Numbered from the stretch's first letter, positions 45,201-54,726 are shown. The stretch: 60,000 nt of DNA from Owenia fusiformis (GCA_903813345.2 CAIIXF020000004.1:1344513-1404512), one strand, 5' to 3'. Numbers and translations are program-made. The notes: generated by a model from the letters alone, not told the origin.

Positions 45201-48053
45201 GCTTTTATCATCATATGATTCTAGTCTATAAGATGAACTATACAAAGCCATAAATAATATCCATGAAACATGGCAGTGCAATCAGCCTGACATATGGATT
45301 TCACTACTACCACGTATCTTAACATTGGTTTAAACACTTTTGTTGTAAAGATCGAACATTGCTTGACAGAGGTTCCACTTCTGTTTACCAGATACAACCC
45401 CTACTTAATGTTTCTGTGTAGATTCATCTCTCTGGTAACATGGTACATAACCCAAGTTCATTTACTTCAGAGAATATGTTATAAACAATTATGTTATAAA
45501 CTTTTGTTGCAGCATTGTGTTTTCTGCTTGTGATCGGAGAGGTGTTGTCCGGTCCTGTGTCCGGTGGAGAAGCAAATGAGGTAATTGAATAAACATGAAC
45601 CGTCTAGATAATCAGATCAACATTTAGAATCTTAGAATTCACAATCATTTATCAAGGGCTCATTTACATATATATATATATATATATACAAGGGGCGATC
45701 CATATATTCTGATAAAAATGTTCTCATTTTGTGATTTTTTCACATATCCCTTTCATTTTTTCAGAACATGTAGATTATGTAATTACACATACGATGCTAA
45801 AATATTTTAGCTATATCTTAAATTAATTTTGAAATATTGTTGCCATGGTAACATGTATTTAGGGTAGGCAGGTCAGTTAAATTATAACGTCTAAAATAGA
45901 TAAATATGTTAATTTAATCATTCCTCAGTACCTATTTTAAGCAGATCAAACGCATCTTTCAGTCATTGCCAACTATTCATTGATCTGTTCCATACCCCTG
46001 TTGCCCTTGTTTGATAATTTATACAGTTGGATAGCTATCTTTTCATGAGTAACATCTCAATTTATCGTAGTGTTATTCTCTGTCCGCAAGCTCTTCTTGC
46101 AACCAGATTGTGGATGATCTTTAACAGTGACCATGCCTTCCTCTTTACAATACTACCTATAGATTCTTTATGCAGATATAACATCTTGTCCATGCACTTA
46201 ATGAGTCCATGTATGTCTCTGACAGTGTCCTCTTACTTATTCTTGAAAGAAAAGAAAATCTTCTAGTATTCCCTAATGTATCCGTTAATGTCATACTCTG
46301 CCTCAGCCACATTTACCTCATCTGACAATTTTTGGTGTCTCATAACATGTAATGTCAATTGGCCCATTTTGTCCTACAATGCTATTGTGATTTGTTGTGA
46401 TGTTATAGTGAGCACATATAAACATTTGTTTAGCAACAACAACGAGTAACAATACCAAACTTTTTTAGAAAAATGCATGATTTCAGCATGCTTTAAAATA
46501 ATCAAAATAACAAGTTATTATGATATTTATATGTTATAATTTAATTGACCTGCCTACCCTTAATACAGGTTACCATGGCAACCTTATCTCATTGATAATT
46601 TAAGATATAGCTATAATATTTTAGCGTTGTATGTGTAATTACATAATCTACATGTTCTGAAAAAATGAGAGGGATATGTGAAAAAATCACAAAATGAGAG
46701 CATTTTTATCAGAATATATGGATCGCCCCTTGTATATACTAGGGGAGTAGAGAGTAAGGGTAGGAAAATTGTCACAATTTTACAATTGTTATGTTTATCT
46801 TATCATCTCACGTCACAGACACGTTTTTACCATACTAGTATACACAAAGTATTACTATGCAAATTTTTATAGCAAATACTTCAGATACACTAAATTCACC
46901 TTGCATACTTCAGATACACTAAATTCACCTTTGCATACTTCAGATACACTAAATTCACCTTGCATACTTCAGATACACTAAATTCATCTTGCATACTTCA
47001 GATACACTAAATTCACCTTGCATACTTCAGATACACTAAATTCACCTTGCATACTTCAGATACACTAAATTCATCTTGCATACTTCAGATACACTAAATT
47101 CATCTTGCATACTTCAGATACACTAAATTCACCTTGCATACTTCAGATACACTAAATTCACCTTGCATACTTCAGATACACTAAATTCATCTTGCATACT
47201 TCAGATACACTAAATTCACCTTGCATACTTCAGATACACTAAATTCACCTTGCATACTTCAGATACACTAAATTCATCTTGCATACTTCAGATACACCCA
47301 TTCATCTTGCATCCATGTACCTGTACGCGGCTTTAAAATTCTACGTTGGCTATCTGTCCAACAAATCATGCATTTTCTAGGTGCGAGAGAATCCCGAAAC
47401 TAGAAGAATGAAAAGGGCTACCAACCAAGGAGGTATCCTTCAAGGTAATATGTTTGGAAACTTACAGCACAGTGATTCAAAAGTATTCAAATATGCGTCT
47501 CAGGCGATCAGTTTAACGTATCAGTGCATTGATATAAGGTTTATGGTCAGCTGGGTAGAATCTTCATTCTACGTTGCATTATGGTTTCATAATTAACTGA
47601 GCAGTGCCCTTATTGGTAAAGGAACAACGTCATCACAGTGCTTTAAATAGAGAACTGGACCATGTCATTTCTTTATAAAGGAGTGATTGTATATATTTGA
47701 AGTGCGATAAAGAATCCCGTATTTTTTTTAAAGCATTCATGCATGCCCCGATTAACGCATTTTGATATGTCCTCTTGATATGTCAGGGTTCCACCATTTT
47801 GTGTTATGTGTACGGGTGAGTACATGCACTATGCTTTTAAATTTCAAATAAAGAATGATACAGGATTCTTTATTCCTTATTCCTTATGAACGAACGTTTT
47901 ATCAGTGGACCGCAACACCTTCCTGGCATTGCGTTTGCTATTGCAATTGCTGTGTTCTAACCATCATTTATATTTTCAGAGTTGCTGAGACAAAAACGAG
48001 GAATTCGATGCTGTGAAATTTGCTATGATTGGTGCGCTTGTTGTCCTAGTTAG
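30237..48053 (+). CDS. Secreted cysteine-rich peptide precursor, gene 2 (73 residues)
   Basis: Exons 30237-30252, 45513-45580, 47381-47444 and 47980-48053 join with the same phases as gene 1. Exon 1 is identical in sequence to exon 1 of gene 1. The signal peptide is followed by a propeptide four residues longer at its start, from a 12-bp repeat of GTGTTGTCCGGT type. R-x-K-R at 53-56 is a clear furin-type site. The final 17 residues hold CC-x2-C-x3-C-x-CC at 60, 61, 64, 68, 70 and 71, with Trp 67 in the same place as in gene 1. The predicted mature part carries one Arg and two acidic residues, so it is slightly negative, which argues against a cationic antimicrobial peptide. Introns 1 (edges), 2 (parts) and 3 are similar to those of gene 1. 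Intron 1 spans 15.3 kb because of insertions; a nearer first exon was not seen but cannot be excluded. Confidence 0.75.
32382..34033 (+). mobile_element. 5'-truncated LINE with target-site duplication
   Basis: The element starts in the palm of the reverse transcriptase and ends after an A-rich AATAAATAAAACTTAACC tail. AAACCCTTCCC (32371-32381) and AAACCCCTTCCC (34034-34045) look like an 11- to 12-bp target duplication with one C added. It sits in intron 1 of peptide gene 2, in the same direction, and split an older TGGGTGCGGAG-bearing sequence seen at about 32188 and 34217. Confidence 0.82.
32388..33772 (+). pseudogene. Broken LINE reverse transcriptase, C-terminal half
   Basis: The frame opens at the F-D-K-V-K-H segment, continues through SGVPQGSILGP and the F-I-Y-A-D-D catalytic box, and stops at 33060-33062. 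A second frame (33128-33772) continues through KSLSERRQEKM-type sequence and a C-terminal C-x-C ... H-x4-C finger (CPCG ... LLLDCP), as in jockey- and CR1-related elements. A nonsense codon and a deletion of a few dozen residues' worth of sequence lie between the two frames. The endonuclease and ORF1 are absent. It cannot move on its own. Confidence 0.88.
34204..34274. repeat. Perfect hairpin, 28-bp arms
   Basis: AGCCCCCTCTAAATATTGGG continues as GTGCGGAGG, then a 15-base loop, then the exact inverse. The TATTGGGTGCGGAG motif also occurs at about 32183-32200 on the other side of the LINE. Confidence 0.9.
35615..36785 (-). repeat. 3' LTR of the Gmr1-like element
   Basis: 1171 bp, same as the other LTR. 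On the minus strand it begins TGTCACAAATACTACC. Its outer end is unusual: where the other LTR has TGTCACAGGG on the plus strand, this one has GGTCACAGGG, preceded by a further GGGTCACA unit. Confidence 0.92.
36786..36800 (-). promoter_or_regulatory. Polypurine tract
   Basis: The minus strand reads CAAACAAGGGGGTAA directly before the 3' LTR. The purine run is short and interrupted but is in the right place for plus-strand priming. Confidence 0.6.
36913..41547 (-). CDS. Gag-pol polyprotein of the Gmr1-like retrotransposon
   Basis: One uninterrupted frame of 1544 codons. In order: charged coiled-coil-like start; retrotransposon gag around 110-280 (F-x2-R-F-E-R, Y-L-S-A-L-L-K-G-K-A); a C-x2-C-x4-H-x4-C zinc knuckle near 329-343; aspartic protease with D-T-G near 441; integrase with an H-x-H ... 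C-x2-C finger near 680-720 and catalytic D, D and E near 756, 816 and 852; a post-integrase K-G-P-F segment near 988 (GPY-like); reverse transcriptase near 1130-1310 with F-I-D-D near 1278; RNase H near 1415-1544 with T-D-A-S and T-D-H-Q. Nothing catalytic appears missing. Gag and pol share one frame without a stop or shift, so the ratio of the two must be set otherwise. There is no envelope frame. Confidence 0.95.
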   Translation of the reverse strand: MAEKQEMDMTDNDVSEKSDLEKCMELGEKLGYTGEKLEKFIFAERDRLEKCQERQDRIYEREHKKNIELGAQRKEELMLQIDLEKIKLESIHRAEQSNIERPTTTRESQQIPKIPKLPFFDETTDNIDAYLLRFERYAKTQEWKEENYAMYLSALLKGKALEVYTRLPETACSCYQTLKIALLKRYEMTEYGFKKRFYSSEPEKGESAIQYMARIENYFNRWIELAEVPKTIEGITDLIVREQFLNSCGKPLSTFIREHNITTRWDITEQADRYTKARGIHSLKDDYSTGYKFRSERYKNNWKENWKHTKENETKDQTDQKKSEERTSRVCYICFQEGHMAKDCSKNRIKKPTNAAGLLYESDENPSSENECSDDDSISTASCHIREHNCEIKPGKSIILSCGCNVAVVGSSCSCDNKQGKISKLPIEIGFMGNKRVNVLRDTGCSGVVVKTSLVTKKQLTGKQKKYIMIDRTMRTADVAEIYVETPFFTGTTEAICIENPICELIIGEIPGATLSSTTNKENAEEHEKIKPSKVNDQNTQNMIIKEEPNNVGENNHNNNETNKIKPQKVDDKEIVLAAVQTREQAKQEGKPKRKLKVPKCIVTGISNGEFKDQQKNDITLEKVRKLADSKDVKTTKNNCSYFFEWKNGVLIRNYNNNNHQHPQNISQVIVPSKFRKQVMQIGHDSLLGGHLGTQKTLDRIISQFYWPGIHGDVKRYCQSCDICQRTIPKGRVPKAPLQKMPIINTPFHRISIDLVGPLYPVTDLKNRYILTLIDSATKYPEAIALKNIDTESVAEALVKIFSRVGFPREMIDDQGTQFVSDVMKSVCRLLSIKQITTTPYHPQGNGGVERFNGTLKTMLKRMCHEKPKDWDRYLEPLLFAYREVPQESTHFSPFELLYGRTVRGPMAILRELWTKEIADEEIKTTYQYVLDLRNRLEATCEIAHEIMEKNQDRYKKQFDKRSKPRNLKPGEEVLILLPTDNNKLMMHWKGPFQVIEKKGINDYLIKIGEKKKLFHINMLKKYNTRNKEETITSQDGIQNHINTIASAIGIIEEDDDEDEEMNNDCLMQNCIGKTETVDDIKINDKLDGKQIKEFQDITKKYGKIFSSNPGCTNLIEHEIHVTSDKPTCRKPYPIPHASKEDVNKEIDEMIKYDIIEKANSPYSAPLFLVKKKDGTNRPVIDFRQLNKVSVFDAEPMPTAESIFAKLSKGKIFSKLDFCKGYWQIPVAEADRDKTAFRTPHHGLFRFKRMPFGLKNAGSTYNKMMRMILHGIDNVENFIDDVIIYTETMSEHINVLKKLFERIEEAGLTVKPSKCFFGFESLEFIGHEVGNGELHTQNQKVEKILRAQPPKNKTEIRSFLGSIGYYQKFIPNYATIAAPLTDLTKKGNPNKLKWEENHSKSFNKLKEKLGNHPIMKLPDFDKQFVLRTDASDVGIGAILLQEHDNLLHIVSTASKKLSPREQNYSTVERECMAVVWGINRFQEYLHGTKFKIQTDHQPLAYLEKAKLTNARLTRWALFLQQYDYTIEVIKGADNFGADFLSRNV
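41930..41942 (-). promoter_or_regulatory. Primer-binding site, proline-tRNA type
   Basis: The minus strand reads TGGGGGCTCGTCC one base inside the 5' LTR. This is the start of the proline-tRNA site used by many retroviruses. Matching ends after 13 bases. Confidence 0.85.
41944..43114 (-). repeat. 5' LTR of the Gmr1-like element
   Basis: 1171 bp with TG ... CA ends on the minus strand (TGTCACAAAT to CCTGTGACA). No 5-bp target duplication links its outer flank (AGATA) with the other side. Confidence 0.93.
43115..45512. other. Right part of intron 1 of peptide gene 2
   Basis: No exon was supported apart from the edge of exon 2. From 43600 to 44530 the words TTCGTAAA, TATTCGTAA and CATTTATATTCG recur at short intervals, in places inverted. 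From about 45200 the sequence resembles the end of intron 1 of gene 1 (CAGCCTGA then ATTTCACTACT). Confidence 0.6.
45685..46737. mobile_element. 1.05-kb element with about 200-bp inverted ends in intron 2 of peptide gene 2
   Basis: The left end starts TATACAAGGGGCGATCCATA; the right end is its inverse. The arms match for about 200 bp with a few changes, through GTTACCATGGCAAC and TAGGGTAGGCAGGTC. The interior has no transposase frame. Insertion was into a TA-repeat run, so the exact target duplication cannot be read. Confidence 0.85.
46879..47300. repeat. 29-bp minisatellite, about 14 copies, in intron 2 of peptide gene 2
   Basis: Units read CTTCAGATACACTAAATTCA then CCTTGCATA, with CC/TC variation and one 30-bp unit. 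The array ends about 80 bp before exon 3. There are no spacers, so it is not a CRISPR array. Confidence 0.93.
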
Positions 48054-49213
48054 GGTGTACTATCCTTACTCTGTTTATTCCATGATATGTACAGTAGTTG
48101 TCCTATTAAAAAACCTCAATGGTATAAAACCGCACAATTTGGATAGAATACTCTAATTTGCAGACATAATAGTGAGCAGAATTACTGGAGACGTGTGATC
48201 ATTTGTTTATGAATTTCGAAAAATATAACGAATTAAGTCCTATTTCGCATGATTTTCTGTGTTATCATTTGAAGTTTTGCAAATTACGTCCTAAACTGGT
48301 GCGATGTTCTTAATTCTGCTGATTCAGAATTTTCGTTTTTCCACAGAAACTAGTTGTTTTCAGCCTAAATGACTACATTTCTGCCAATTTAAATAAAGAT
48401 TCAATGCAGTTCTAGTTCAATTAATAGGGTACATGCCTCACAAGTGCCACACTGTGCGAAGTATTAACATTTTGACACTTTAAATCCATCAACATCAATG
48501 TTAAATGAACATATTCATTTTACTTTTACAAACAACATTCTAGTTGAACTGGTCATCAGGATGTCGTAAAAACAGTATTAATATTTCTGTTAAGCAATAA
48601 GCAAGCATGATAGAATACAAACCATGATACATGCAATGGCTACAATTTTAACTAGCTACTGTAGTTTGATGGCATCACTGGCGTCCAAAAATCCGCCAAA
48701 TAGCCCAAAAATTGTTAAGAAAATCGAACTTTTCATGTTCAAGGTCGACTGATTTCGCCTATATTGCTGCATTAACCATTGCAAAAATAGAAGTATTGTG
48801 GAAAACGCAACTTTTGCTGCATCTGCATATCAGAGAATTTCAAAGATTTCCCCTATTAAATCATCCTCTTTCTTTCTATGATATTCATTTACCTTTATCT
48901 CCTCCCAAAAAGCCTGCTTTTCATTGTCAAATTGTGTCTACTCCATAAAATTTCAAAAATACAATTTAACTTGGTCCGATACATCCTCTTCACCAATCAA
49001 ATTGTTTGAATTACATCATATGACCAGGAATTATTTTATTAGAATTTTAAACTAAAATTTGACTTTATTTTTGTCAAAAGTAATAGAGGTGTCCATTGAA
49101 AATACATAGCGAAATGGACATAGCTAGCTAATCTTTAATATTTCGATGTTACGATAAAATCATCGGAATTAAATTGTCCTGTCTCCATTTTTGATATGCT
49201 CAAAAACATAATT
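48054..49213. other. 3' UTR of peptide gene 2 and sequence beyond
   Basis: The first 120 bases resemble the 3' UTR of gene 1. An AATAAA near 48393 may be the polyadenylation signal. No further exon was seen. Confidence 0.5.
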
Positions 49214-49347
49214 AGTGTTTCCTTTACCTACCCTGTTTACTTCATGACATGATAAAATATTTCTATTAAAAACCTGTTTTGGGACTTCAGCGGTATACAG
49301 CAGCACCATCTTTGGATAGAATACTCTAATCTAAAGGCATATAGTGT
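49214..49347 (+). pseudogene. 3'-UTR remnant of a third cysteine-rich peptide gene
   Basis: The stretch repeats the 3' UTR of both peptide genes (CTACCCTGTTTA, CTATTAAAAACCT, GGATAGAATACTCTAAT). It has CAGCACCATCTTTG, seen in gene 1 but altered in gene 2. No cysteine-coding exon remains in front of it. It is a fragment of a further copy or a partial duplication. Confidence 0.7.
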
Positions 49348-49885
49348 ACATAGTAAATGGGAAGCATGTGGTTATAACAGAGAACGGTGAAATTTTCTGT
49401 TAAAGGATATGCTCCTTAATTGGTGATTGGTCAATGTACACAAATATGATGACGCTTTGCTAATCTATCCATGTAAAAGAGTCAAAGTATTTATTTTCGT
49501 GAAATATTTTTTTAACAGGGATGTTGCTTTTCTCACTGAATTTCTTAAATAATCAAATGGCTGAGATTTGAGAAATTCTACTTTCAACTTTGTCAATTTA
49601 ACATGCGTCTCAATGCAACAAATAGTATGTAGTGTTCAACCTCAATCTACGCTGACCATTCTGCAGAAAGTGAACCGACTAGTTTGGCGACGATCAACAG
49701 TAAAAAGCATACTAGACTCCTAAATTCAATTGTGATAACACTGTAAAGATGCGATACTAATTACTAATACCCTTAAATGAACGTCTTCTTTTCTGTATGT
49801 TACTGAACCACCCCGACCCGGTTGATATATTACTACTCCATTTGATCTTTATTGGTTTGGTAATTGCAAGCTCGACTCATACATA

Positions 49886-50796
49886 CAGGGTGTTAAAAAA
49901 ACGCAACCCAAAGAAATTGCTATATCTTGGAAAATACTTATCCAATTATGTTCATATTTTCTGGAAAGAAAGAAGAAACTGTGTACGTATAGCCCATGTT
50001 GTTAGTTTGTTGTAAAACATATATGATGTCTTGAACATTTGTTCAAAAGACAGTTGAACTAGCAAAATACGAAAAACGCGAATGGAAAATCACTATATCT
50101 TGAAAAATACTAATTCAATTATGTTCATTTTTTCAGGAAAAGAAAGAAGAGACTATGTCCTGTTGTCAGTAAGTTGTAAAACATGATACCTTAGACACCT
50201 CCTCAAATGACAGTTGTACTAGGAAAATATGAAAATGCAGTCAGAGGTGACTGCCACGGCAATAAAACCTAATTTCTTTCTAACCATGGTGTTTTGGCAC
50301 TTCAGATTTGGCACAAATTATCCTCATTCAATGTGTGGTGAATTTGTGGAGTTTTATCAAAATCACTCCAGGGTCAAAATGCTCACTCCATGGTCAAAAT
50401 GCATTTTTAAGTCTCCCTGAACCAGGGCGTTTGACTGCGATTTGAAAGCATTTCAACCATGACTGTAAAGTCCCTGAAGTGATTTTGATTTCACTCTACA
50501 GATTAACCATACAGTGAATGAAGATGATTTGTGCCAAATTTGAAGAGCCAAAACACTATGGTTAGGAAGTTATTTAATTTTTTTCGGTTGCAGTCACCCC
50601 TGACTGCGTTTTTCGGATTTTCCTAGTACAACTGTCTTTTGAGCAAGTGTCCAAGGCATCATGTTTTACAACTAACTATTTACAGGAGCTATACATACAC
50701 AGTCTTTTCTTTATTTCCTGAAAATATGAACATAATTGAACCAGTATTTTTCAAGATATAGCGATTTCTTTGGGTTGCGTTTTTTTGAACACCCTG
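49886..50796. mobile_element. 911-bp mariner-type foldback element with TA target sites
   Basis: It starts CAGGGTGTT and ends AACACCCTG with TA on both sides. Inverted similarity extends about 400 bp inward (AACGCAACCCAAAGAAATTG; CAGTTGTACTAGGAAAAT). Within the left arm the same module occurs twice, from about 49895 and about 50060. There is no transposase frame. Confidence 0.85.
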
Positions 50797-51927
50797 TATT
50801 TACTGAAATTTATTTTTTTCATATTGATCCAATAATTCCTGAAATGGGGCACGGTAGGCCGCGCTTGTGACGATTAAGTGCGTTTATCTAGAACCCACCC
50901 CTGGAAAGTGAGGCATTCACCAATTGATTCAACATACTCACATTACACACTAAAAGCTTCTCTAGGAAGTCTTCGAACGCAAGTTCTGCCATTGAACTGA
51001 TGAAGAAGATATCGACTCTTAAAATGTAGATCAAAAGGCGCCATTAACCCACTGAAAGGGGAGTCATTCACTAACTGCGTAAACATACCCAATTTGTCAC
51101 AGTGAAAATCGTATATAATTCTAAAGATTTCCTTTCTCAAGGAAGTCTTCGAACGCCAGTTCCGCCATTAAAAATGTAGACAACAGCGCGCAATTAACCT
51201 TTAGTAAATGAAACAAGTACCGATGCACTTATTGGAAAGGTCTTTACTAAGATTACTAAATTCCATTATTGTTTATTTTCAAGGAGGGAGAACATGGGTG
51301 CGTAAAGGACAACATTGAGTAATTTTTAAATTCATTATATGTTTTTACAATAAATAAATGCACTTTTGTTTCTAATGAATATACAATGGGCGCAAGACGT
51401 TGATTAATTTTTGTTGTTGTTAGAGAATGTTTTTCTATTATTTTGCATTTTGAATGTTTTCATTGGAAGATCCATCACCAAGCAATAGGATCTTCGTATT
51501 TCGTTCAAAAGATGTCATTTGATTTTGGCAAAATCCCAAATTCTACCAAGTTTGTTTTTCCGAAGAGAATATACCTTTTCAGTAAATCCTGCCACCTTTT
51601 GATATATTGGCTAGATTGATGATGTCATAGGTTGTTAATTTTCAAAATTAGCAATTCGATCAGTTAATCCTATTTTTGCTTGCACAGACTGCTACCATTA
51701 ATCAATGACATCATCAATCTAGCCAATTTTCATACTTATTTTTCGATCGCTTTGTTCAATCAAATCTCCAAGTATCATAAACAATTCATTCAACTCTTAT
51801 TAAACTTTATATATCTGCTATTTTTATCCTTGTGAAAACAACGTGTGAAAAGAGGGTATATATTCTGTTCGTAAGGTCATGTGATTAGTTGACTAGTCGC
51901 CATAAGAGGAGGGAAAGTCCCAGAGTT
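50797..51927. other. Intergenic sequence, weak internal repeats
   Basis: No gene was seen. GGAAGTCTTCGAACGCAAGT around 50967 recurs with small changes around 51141, about 175 bp on. Around 51600-51725 a GCTAGATTGATGATGTCAT stretch appears again in inverted form. Confidence 0.5.
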
Positions 51928-52271
51928 TAAAGATGACAGACATAATTACCTCTCTTGCTTACCACCTTCGTTCGTTCGAATTTTCATCGGCTAGTTATCA
52001 AAAACTACACTTCGATGGGATGTTTTAATTGACATAGGCATATTCCGTACACCTTGCTTTATCTTGTTGTGAAATGAGAAGCTATGATATTGGTTAACAC
52101 GCCAGAAATGAACATAATATTATTCGAAGCGTATTTCGAAAATTTTGAAACCGCCATTGATGACGTCACTTGTTTGTCGACTTTTGACCAATCAGCGACA
52201 ATGCCATCTCAATACAGATTAACATTATAAGCGTATTTCATCTTTGAACCCTGGTGTTTCTCCCCCTCTGA
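51928..52271. repeat. 344-bp direct repeat, left copy
   Basis: It starts TAAAGATGACAGACATAATT and ends in CTCCCCCTCTG. The right copy is at 53789-54131, roughly 93 per cent alike by eye. Confidence 0.9.
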
Positions 52272-53788
52272 GTCGCCATATTGAAGAAAAACATCGATAA
52301 AACAACGGAATAAAAGTGCTCATCTCCAGAGTACATTTAAGAGTTTACTTAAAAACCCACAAATGACTGATCATGAGCAGTTGACCAAAGAAGACACGTC
52401 ACTATTATAGCTAGGTCAATCGGTTCAGTGTCCGAAAGCAAATCTATGTACTCATTTCAGAACTTTTTTTGTTGATTATACAAGCTTTTATTGATTATAC
52501 TCGGTATACTGACCGTTATATTTCCGACGGTGTCATGGTGTTACCGTTCGGTTGTAAAAATAAAAGTGTGTAATTAGTTTGATTCAGTACTTTCGGGAAC
52601 ACGCAAATAGCGCAATCCGAAAAATTTGAATTAATACTTTGATCACTTCTTGGTTGTTTTAAACTTTTTTTATTTGGTAATAAGACTTAAACTCACAATC
52701 AAAATCTGAAGTGAAAAAATGGCGGTGATTCAATCTTTTTATAATCACGACACAGAAATCAAAACATTGCTCCATGTGCTTGTTATCACACGTGGAAGTT
52801 AGAAGGTCATGTTGATCGGCTGATCATGGTGAAGGGTGTGTCAGAACGGACAAATCAATGCTGGCGGCAAGGGGGACTTGCAACCAATGTTCAAATCGAT
52901 TTTCCATTGCCTGGCATGAAACAATTTGTGAACAAAATTTCAGTAAGTTGAAAACTCACCGGTGAAGAAGTATGATTATTACCGATTATACTCGTACATT
53001 ATAAAAATAAACAAGATGCTTGGTCCGAAGATGAGCTTTATAATAATATCATTACTAAATTGTGTTATGTCAGGCAATAGAAGATTGAGTTTGAACATGG
53101 CGCCCAATCCTCATTGGCCGGCGTATTGCCCTATTTTATAAAAACGCTAATCACGCGCTGTTTATTATCGAGTACTTCATTGTTTGCTGTCTGGGGAGGT
53201 ACTCTACTAAAAGGATGATATTACTGTCATATCGCCATAATACTTGACTTATATAATAGATTTGTGCTGACTGACCGGTTATTCTGCTCATCGTTCTGCT
53301 CATCGTTCCTTTTAAATAATGCAACATTGATTTCACATTATTAAAGTTGCTTGGAAATAAATAACAAAGGGATAATAGAATATATATAGTTTATTGATAA
53401 TGTAACCAATTCTGAGCGAATCCTGGATCGATTGGCTTAATTTTACACATTGCAAGGTCCCCAATGCCGGATTAGAGTCATCTTATGGATATATAATTAC
53501 AAGCAGTGTGCAATTGTTTAATTATAGAGCATTCGGGTTTAATGATCGCAACCCCAAACAAATGCTTGTAATACCATATAATTAGTATCATAAAACTATG
53601 TTGTTAATTCTTCTCATGTCATGAGATGCCATGATGATGACATTATTCGATGAGTTGAACTATAAATCCATGGAAGTTCAGGTGTTCTGAGATTTTTAAT
53701 CTTGGTTTACATTTTTATAAATGGGAGTCATTAGGCCTAAGCGTACAGTATGAAGATGATGTCACTGTTTGTGAATATCTAATGGCAG
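52272..53788. other. Sequence between the 344-bp direct repeats
   Basis: 1.5 kb, AT-rich, with no convincing coding frame and no reverse-transcriptase-like motif. If the direct repeats were LTRs, the interior would be non-coding. Confidence 0.5.
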
Positions 53789-54131
53789 TAAAGATGACAG
53801 ACATAATTACGTCTCTTGCTTACCAACTTCGTTCGTTCGAATTTTCATCTGCTAGTTATCAAATACTACACTTCGATGGGATGTTTTAATTGATATAGGC
53901 ATATTCCGTACACCTTTCTTTATCTTGATGTGAAATGAGAAGCTATGATATTGGCCAACACGCCAGAAATGAGCATAATATTATTCGAAGCGTATTTCGA
54001 AAATTTTGAAACCGCCATTGATGACAACAGTTGTTTGTCGACTTTTGACCAATCAGCGACGATGTCATTCCAATACAGATTTTCATTATAAGCGTATGTC
54101 ATCTTTGAACCCTGGTGTTTCTCCCCCTCTG
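53789..54131. repeat. 344-bp direct repeat, right copy
   Basis: See the left copy at 51928. It ends about 600 bp upstream of the start codon of the PAN-like gene. Confidence 0.9.
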
Positions 54132-54726
54132 GGTAGAGAGAATTTTAAGTGGTGACTAATATTGTTATAGACTTTTTTTGTCGACGGTGTTCGGTGTCAT
54201 CGTCGGTTCCCACGCTCAATCACTACGTTCTATCTGAGGATAGGTCCGAAGCTTGATGAAGCAAGATGGTTCGTAGTTTGGTGGTCGGCGTTCGGTGATC
54301 GCCATTCGACGTCTGTAACAAATGGCAGGTGGTTATGCTTTTTTCATGTTAATGCCTTATCTGAAAATAGCAATCTTTGAAAAAATCCCTCAACAACCAC
54401 GACAAGTTCCGAATTAATTCTTGCACCTTGAACTTTCAAAGTCACGAACGATTTTTCGATAATTGTAGAAAAGAAATTTAATCTCGGAATCTAATTTACG
54501 TTGAACAAGTGACACGTGACAATTAGGTGAGCAATATGATCGATTACATAGCTACGCAACCGGAAATTTCACTAAGGATATCCCCATTTAAAATTCCAGA
54601 AGTTCCGATTTCTCGGAAGAAGTTTTATCAAGTATTGAACCGGATAAGGAGGTTATTGATAAGGAGGATAACTATGCATTTACATTTATCGTCAACATTC
54701 GCCTCGTCAGAGCAAGACACGACAAG

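Noticed and set aside
46879-47300. CRISPR array
   Set aside because: The 29-bp units are directly joined without spacers and the DNA is eukaryotic.
17790-48053. Calling the peptides conotoxins
   Set aside because: Only the cysteine order and codon conservation match. The signal peptide and propeptide are not those of a known conotoxin superfamily, and the organism is not established.
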